Of a stretch of 64,000 nt of DNA, positions 60,527-64,000 are shown piece after piece. A program made the position numbers and the translations under genes. The notes under the pieces are model-generated. The model ran no database searches, was not told the DNA's origin, and saw only the letters and a list, made by a program, of their open reading frames with translations. Positions within the stretch are counted from its first letter, which is position 1; each line of letters begins with the position of its first letter. The DNA comes from an uncultured Sunxiuqinia sp. (GTDB lineage: Bacteria > Bacteroidota > Bacteroidia > Bacteroidales > Prolixibacteraceae), in NCBI RefSeq assembly GCF_947495665.1, contig NZ_CANLZV010000001.1, positions 1 to 64,000 of the forward strand. The letters run 5' to 3'.

Positions 60527-61861
60527 ATGATTTTTTCACGAAAATACATTACAACAATTTCCAGTTTGCAGTTTATTCAAATGCTGCGGTTTGCCGTTTT
60601 GCTGCTGATCGGGGTGGTTTTGGTGCGTTTTTATCCCAGGCAGGAAATTGGGCAGTACGAATCCTTTTTATTTATTGCTGGTGCGCTTTCCTTCTTTTGG
60701 CTTCGGGGGGTGTTACAAACTTTTCTGGCATTGGACGATCAGGAGCAGGAAGCGGACGCCAGAGAAAGTGCGTCTGTGCTTTACTTCAATAGCTTTGTGC
60801 TTTTACTGGGATTCAGTGCCCTGGCCGTTTTATTTTTGCTGATCTTCAAGCAGCAGTTTCAGGTTGTGCTTAACGGGAATGCTGAAATACCGTTTTTCAA
60901 CTGGTTACTGGCTTATCTCTTTTTTGGGGCGCCTTCAAATTTTATTGAATATCTTTTTCTGAAAAAGAATAAACCCCATGCAATTATTGCTTATGGATTG
61001 GTTTCTTATGGGGTGCAGTTCGTGTTGGTTGTTCTTCCGCCTTTGGCCGGATGGCCAATTGTTTATGCTATTCAGGCTTTGGTATTGGTTAGCGGACTTC
61101 GTTTTGTGTTTCTATTAGGCGTATTGAAACGCCATGCTTGTTTTTCTTTGTCATGGCCATTTTTAAAGCGTCACTTTAAGTTGGCCTATCCGTTAATTGG
61201 GAGTTCCTTACTGAGTGGCTCCGGACAGTATATTGACGGTGCCATTGTGTCGCATTTTTACAATCCGGAAATGTTCGCTGTTTTTCGTTATGGGGCACGT
61301 GATTTCCCCTTGGTTATCATTATGGCCAATGCCTTGAGTCATGGTATGATTCCGCACTTTGGGCGGTTGTCTTTAGCTGAAGCGTTGGCAAAACTGAAAG
61401 CAAGTTCAGCACGCTTGATGCATTTTCTTTTTCCTCTGACACTTGTTGTGTTGGCATGCTCAAATTTGCTTTTTCCTGTAGTGTTCACCCCGGAATATGC
61501 TTTAAGTGCAAAGATATTCAACGTTTATCTGCTGTTGATTACCTTGCGTTTGATTTTTCCGCAAACCATTTTGATTGGACGACAAATCACAGGTGTCTTC
61601 TTTTTGGTGTCGTTGGGTGAAATTGTGGTGAATGTTGGGCTGAGTGTTATTCTGGTTCAGCATGTGGGGGTGATTGGCGTGGCCTATGCTACGCTGTTTG
61701 CCAATTTGTTTGAACGTATCGTGTTGGTTTATTTAGTCAGGAAGAAGCTTCATGTCGGAATGTCTCAATATGTTCCTGTTCGACTGTATCTTGGCTATAG
61801 CTTTGTCTTTGTTGTCAGTTATTTCGTGATTGATTTTCTGGTTTTTCCTTTTCCCCTCTAA
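60527..61861 (+). CDS. Polysaccharide flippase (Wzx-like, MOP superfamily)
   Basis: The 444-residue protein is highly hydrophobic with about 12 predicted membrane helices (for example FIQMLRFAVLLLIGVVLV and LLPVVF-like segments). Motifs such as RYGARDFPLVIIMANALSHGMIP fit the MATE-like oligosaccharide flippase family (Pfam polysacc_synt). It would move lipid-linked sugar units across the inner membrane. No glycosyltransferase lies beside it in the window. An upstream ATG in another frame near 60337 is not used. Confidence 0.8.
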   Translation: MIFSRKYITTISSLQFIQMLRFAVLLLIGVVLVRFYPRQEIGQYESFLFIAGALSFFWLRGVLQTFLALDDQEQEADARESASVLYFNSFVLLLGFSALAVLFLLIFKQQFQVVLNGNAEIPFFNWLLAYLFFGAPSNFIEYLFLKKNKPHAIIAYGLVSYGVQFVLVVLPPLAGWPIVYAIQALVLVSGLRFVFLLGVLKRHACFSLSWPFLKRHFKLAYPLIGSSLLSGSGQYIDGAIVSHFYNPEMFAVFRYGARDFPLVIIMANALSHGMIPHFGRLSLAEALAKLKASSARLMHFLFPLTLVVLACSNLLFPVVFTPEYALSAKIFNVYLLLITLRLIFPQTILIGRQITGVFFLVSLGEIVVNVGLSVILVQHVGVIGVAYATLFANLFERIVLVYLVRKKLHVGMSQYVPVRLYLGYSFVFVVSYFVIDFLVFPFPL

Positions 61862-61977
61862 GCCGCAATCGGATTTAACATCCCGGTAATAAAGTGGCTG
61901 AATAGTTTCAGGCAGCTAATCTATTCGCTATTTTTGCTCATTCAACTTTTGTGCGAACGAATTTGAAATTTTGAACT

Positions 61978-62658
61978 ATGGACATACTTCTTGACGATCC
62001 GGTAGTGGATAAACAATTTATGGAGATTTTGGCGAAAATCAGAGGCCTGAAGAACGGTGCAACTGTGGTCCAGATGAAGCGCATGGGCTTGCAGTATCGA
62101 ATAAACTGGGGTGCCTCTGTGATTTCGTTGCGCGAACTTGCCAAAAACTATGAGAAGAACCACTTGCTGGCACTGAAACTTTGGAACAAACAGTGGCGTG
62201 AGAGTATGATTTTGGCAACGCTCCTGGACGAACCGGAAAAAGTGACAGAGGAACAGCTCGATTTTTGGACCAAAGGTTTTGTGACAACGGAAATAGCCGA
62301 ACAGGCAGTTGCCAACCTTTTTGTGTATTCCAAGTTCGCCTACATTAAGGCGTTGGAATGGTGTCGTGGAAAAAAGCACTTGGTTCGCTATACCGGCTTA
62401 CAGCTGATGGGGCGCCTGGCAATGGTGGATAAGCAGGCTATTGATGAAATGTTTGAGCCTTTCTTTGAGGTGATTCAGCCTTTGATTAAGGATCCGGAAC
62501 TGGGACAGGTATTCTACCGGAGCATGACGCTTTTGATTAACCGAAGCGATAAGCTGAGTGATGCGTGCCGTTCTTTTCTGGAGCAAGCCCGGGAAGCTGA
62601 AGAGGAGCAGGCACGTAAAATGGCTGCCTTGTTGTTGGAAGATATTGCCGAGCTGTAG
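61978..62658 (+). CDS. DNA alkylation repair protein (HEAT-like, AlkD-type)
   Basis: The 226-residue protein is helical. It shows the ALK-repeat pattern of the AlkC/AlkD family: YRINWGASVISLRELAKNYEKNHLLALKLWNKQWRESMILATLLDEPEKV, FWTKGFVTTEIAEQAVANLFVYSKFAYIKALEWCR. AlkD-type enzymes remove positively charged alkylated bases without base flipping. The catalytic Trp and Asp residues cannot be placed with certainty here, so activity is likely but unproven. The gene stands alone. Confidence 0.75.
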   Translation: MDILLDDPVVDKQFMEILAKIRGLKNGATVVQMKRMGLQYRINWGASVISLRELAKNYEKNHLLALKLWNKQWRESMILATLLDEPEKVTEEQLDFWTKGFVTTEIAEQAVANLFVYSKFAYIKALEWCRGKKHLVRYTGLQLMGRLAMVDKQAIDEMFEPFFEVIQPLIKDPELGQVFYRSMTLLINRSDKLSDACRSFLEQAREAEEEQARKMAALLLEDIAEL

Positions 62659-62754
62659 TTTTTTAGTCGTATCCCAATTTGTACAAATTGGCAGCATACA
62701 TAAAATTTGGTACAGTTTTTATAGTAAGTGAGGAAACAATTTAAATAACGAATT

Positions 62755-63528
62755 ATGAATTTGACAAAATCATCGAACCCTGCATTGTCGAACTCGGTGT
62801 TTAGCAAGGTGCAAACCGGCGTTCAGACGGATGTGATGACAGTTGAGGGAACCGTAAATAAGACGGGCTTGATGTTCTTAATATTGGCCTTTGCTGCCAC
62901 GTTTACCTGGCGGAAGTTTTTTGGAGCTTTGGAATACGGATCGGCAGAAGGTGCCTTCTCGGTTGTTTCTCCCTGGTTGATTGGTGGAGGTATTGGTGGA
63001 TTTATTGTGGCTTTGATAACCGTTTTTAGTCCCCGTTATTCCAATATTACAGCTCCCATTTATGCTGTTTTTGAAGGACTTTTTCTGGGCGGACTGTCTG
63101 CCTTTTTTGAAATGCAATTTCCGGGAATGGTGATGCGCGCTGTGGCATTGACCTTCGGTGTGTTTTTCATTATGCTCTTTTTATTTCGCTCAGGTAAAAT
63201 CCGCGCTACCGGGAAGTTCCGAATGGCCATTGTTGGAGCAACAGGCGGTATTGCTTTAATTTATTTCATCAGTTTTATTGCTGGCTTGTTTGGCGCAAAC
63301 ATTGGCTTTCTACACGGGAACAGCATGTTTAGCATCGGGTTTAGCCTGGTTGTGGTCGGTATTGCTGCATTGAACCTGATTCTGGATTTTGATTTTATTC
63401 AGCGAGGTGCCGACGCACAGGCTCCCAAAATTATGGAGTGGTATGGTGCTTTTGGACTCATGGTAACCCTGGTGTGGTTGTACATCGAAATTTTGAGGTT
63501 GCTATCCAAATTGGCAAGTCGCGATTAA
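62755..63528 (+). CDS. Bax inhibitor-1/YccA family membrane protein
   Basis: The 257-residue protein has seven membrane helices from about residue 42 to 248 and a hydrophilic N-terminus of about 40 residues. It fits the Bax inhibitor-1/YbhL-like family (LIGGGIGGFIVALITVFSPRYSNITAPIYAVFEGLFLGGLSAFF; LILDFDFIQRGADAQAPKIMEWYGAFGLMVTLVWLYIEILRLL). Family members in eukaryotes modulate calcium leak; bacterial roles are not settled. The gene has its own terminator just downstream. Confidence 0.88.
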   Translation: MNLTKSSNPALSNSVFSKVQTGVQTDVMTVEGTVNKTGLMFLILAFAATFTWRKFFGALEYGSAEGAFSVVSPWLIGGGIGGFIVALITVFSPRYSNITAPIYAVFEGLFLGGLSAFFEMQFPGMVMRAVALTFGVFFIMLFLFRSGKIRATGKFRMAIVGATGGIALIYFISFIAGLFGANIGFLHGNSMFSIGFSLVVVGIAALNLILDFDFIQRGADAQAPKIMEWYGAFGLMVTLVWLYIEILRLLSKLASRD

Positions 63529-63549
63529 ACAGAAAAAAATATCAACAGG

Positions 63550-63577
63550 CAGGGACTTCGGTCCCTGTTTTTATTTT
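63550..63577 (+). terminator. Intrinsic terminator of the Bax-inhibitor-1 gene
   Basis: CAGGGAC and GTCCCTG pair around a TTCG tetraloop, followed by TTTTTATTTT. Confidence 0.9.
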
Positions 63578-63628
63578 CTTTTGATAAGTATTATTTTCGG
63601 TGCTCTTAAAAAATCAAGATAAAGGTAA

Positions 63629-64000
63629 ATGCAGTTAGTAAAGGTAGAGGACAAAAGGCAGGTTGATGCTTTTCATCAACTTCCATACATAATTTACAAG
63701 GACGACAAAAATTGGGTTCCACCATTACGCATGATGGTGGAAGATGTGTTTAATCTTAAAAAGAACAACGCGCTAAAAAAAGGGAATGCCTGCAGATGGG
63801 TTTTGTATAAAAACGATGAGTTGGTTGGGCGTATTGCTGCTTTTCATACTTCTGGCTATGCTGGTCAGTTCGACCAATTGACCGGGGGCGTTGGCTTTTT
63901 TGAGAGCATTGATGATCAGGAAGTCGCAAATACCTTGTTTGATACTGCCAAGGCATGGCTTGAAAGCGAAGGGATGGAGGCCATGGATGGTCCGATTAAT
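63629..64000 (+). CDS. GNAT-like N-acetyltransferase (partial)
   Basis: The reading frame starts at ATG 63629 behind AAAGGTAA and is cut by the right edge after 124 codons. Residues about 50-120 (ACRWVLYKNDELVGRIAAFH, DQLTGGVGFFESIDDQEVANTLFDTAKAWLESEGMEAM) resemble the GNAT family found in this phylum, in which the acetyl-CoA loop lies further on and is not visible. The substrate is unknown. Confidence 0.65.
   Translation, partial: MQLVKVEDKRQVDAFHQLPYIIYKDDKNWVPPLRMMVEDVFNLKKNNALKKGNACRWVLYKNDELVGRIAAFHTSGYAGQFDQLTGGVGFFESIDDQEVANTLFDTAKAWLESEGMEAMDGPIN

Overview
This 64 kb window comes from a member of the Bacteroidota, most likely a marine or sediment Marinilabiliales/Prolixibacteraceae-type organism. 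I infer this from protein families and signals, not from a database search. The signs are promoters of the TTTG / TAnnTTTG type ahead of both tRNA genes, a type IX secretion C-terminal signal, a NagB deaminase fused to a PIG-L deacetylase, a DUF6261 protein, an ECF sigma factor paired with a membrane TPR protein, and a secreted DPP IV-type S9 peptidase. NfnAB and an anaerobic sulfatase-maturating enzyme suggest anaerobic or facultative growth. I see no rRNA operon, CRISPR array, insertion sequence, integrase or phage gene; this is ordinary chromosomal sequence with compact operons and strong intrinsic terminators between convergent genes.

Layout. 1-3.9 kb: a partial membrane TPR protein with a repeated anti-sigma-like module, its ECF sigma factor, and a TonB-like protein. 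4.1-11.2 kb: a BamA/TamA-type barrel, an S9 peptidase and a SNF2 helicase. 11.5-14.9 kb: an electron-transfer operon, NfnA-NfnB plus a dihydroorotate dehydrogenase-like flavoprotein. 15-25 kb: a five-LysM protein with a ligand-binding-like half, DUF6261, a 41-bp tandem repeat with nested inverted repeats, a tiny lysine-rich protein, ornithine aminotransferase, a TPR histidine kinase and a BatA/vWA membrane protein. 25-32 kb: a CarH-like B12 photoreceptor candidate, a long KamA-type radical SAM enzyme, an FMN-binding protein, and a LacI regulator followed by nagB; the last two are preceded by matching palindromic operators.

32-40 kb holds carbohydrate and sulfatase functions: an alkaline-phosphatase-superfamily protein without its catalytic residues, anSME, a GH29 fucosidase and a sulfatase-fold protein that has also lost most of its active site. 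40-49 kb: FolE, a protein that is little more than a T9SS signal, histidine degradation genes (HutI, fused FtcD), SirB1-like and nucleoside phosphorylase genes, a prohibitin-family protein, and a Gfo/Idh/MocA oxidoreductase.

49.8-54.6 kb is a sulfate assimilation operon (SLC13 permease, CysD, CysN) in which CysN carries a degenerate APS-kinase domain. tRNA-Lys(TTT) and tRNA-His(GTG) follow. 55.9-59.9 kb is a sulfur redox operon: octaheme tetrathionate-reductase-family cytochrome, cytochrome b, and two half-size YeeE/YedE proteins, one fused to a Cys-less rhodanese domain and ending in Gly-Gly-Cys. The right end has a polysaccharide flippase, a DNA alkylation repair HEAT protein, a Bax-inhibitor-1 protein and a truncated GNAT acetyltransferase.

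The strongest theme for follow-up is the number of proteins that keep a fold but lose its catalytic residues: PafA-like, sulfatase-like, APS-kinase-like and rhodanese-like.
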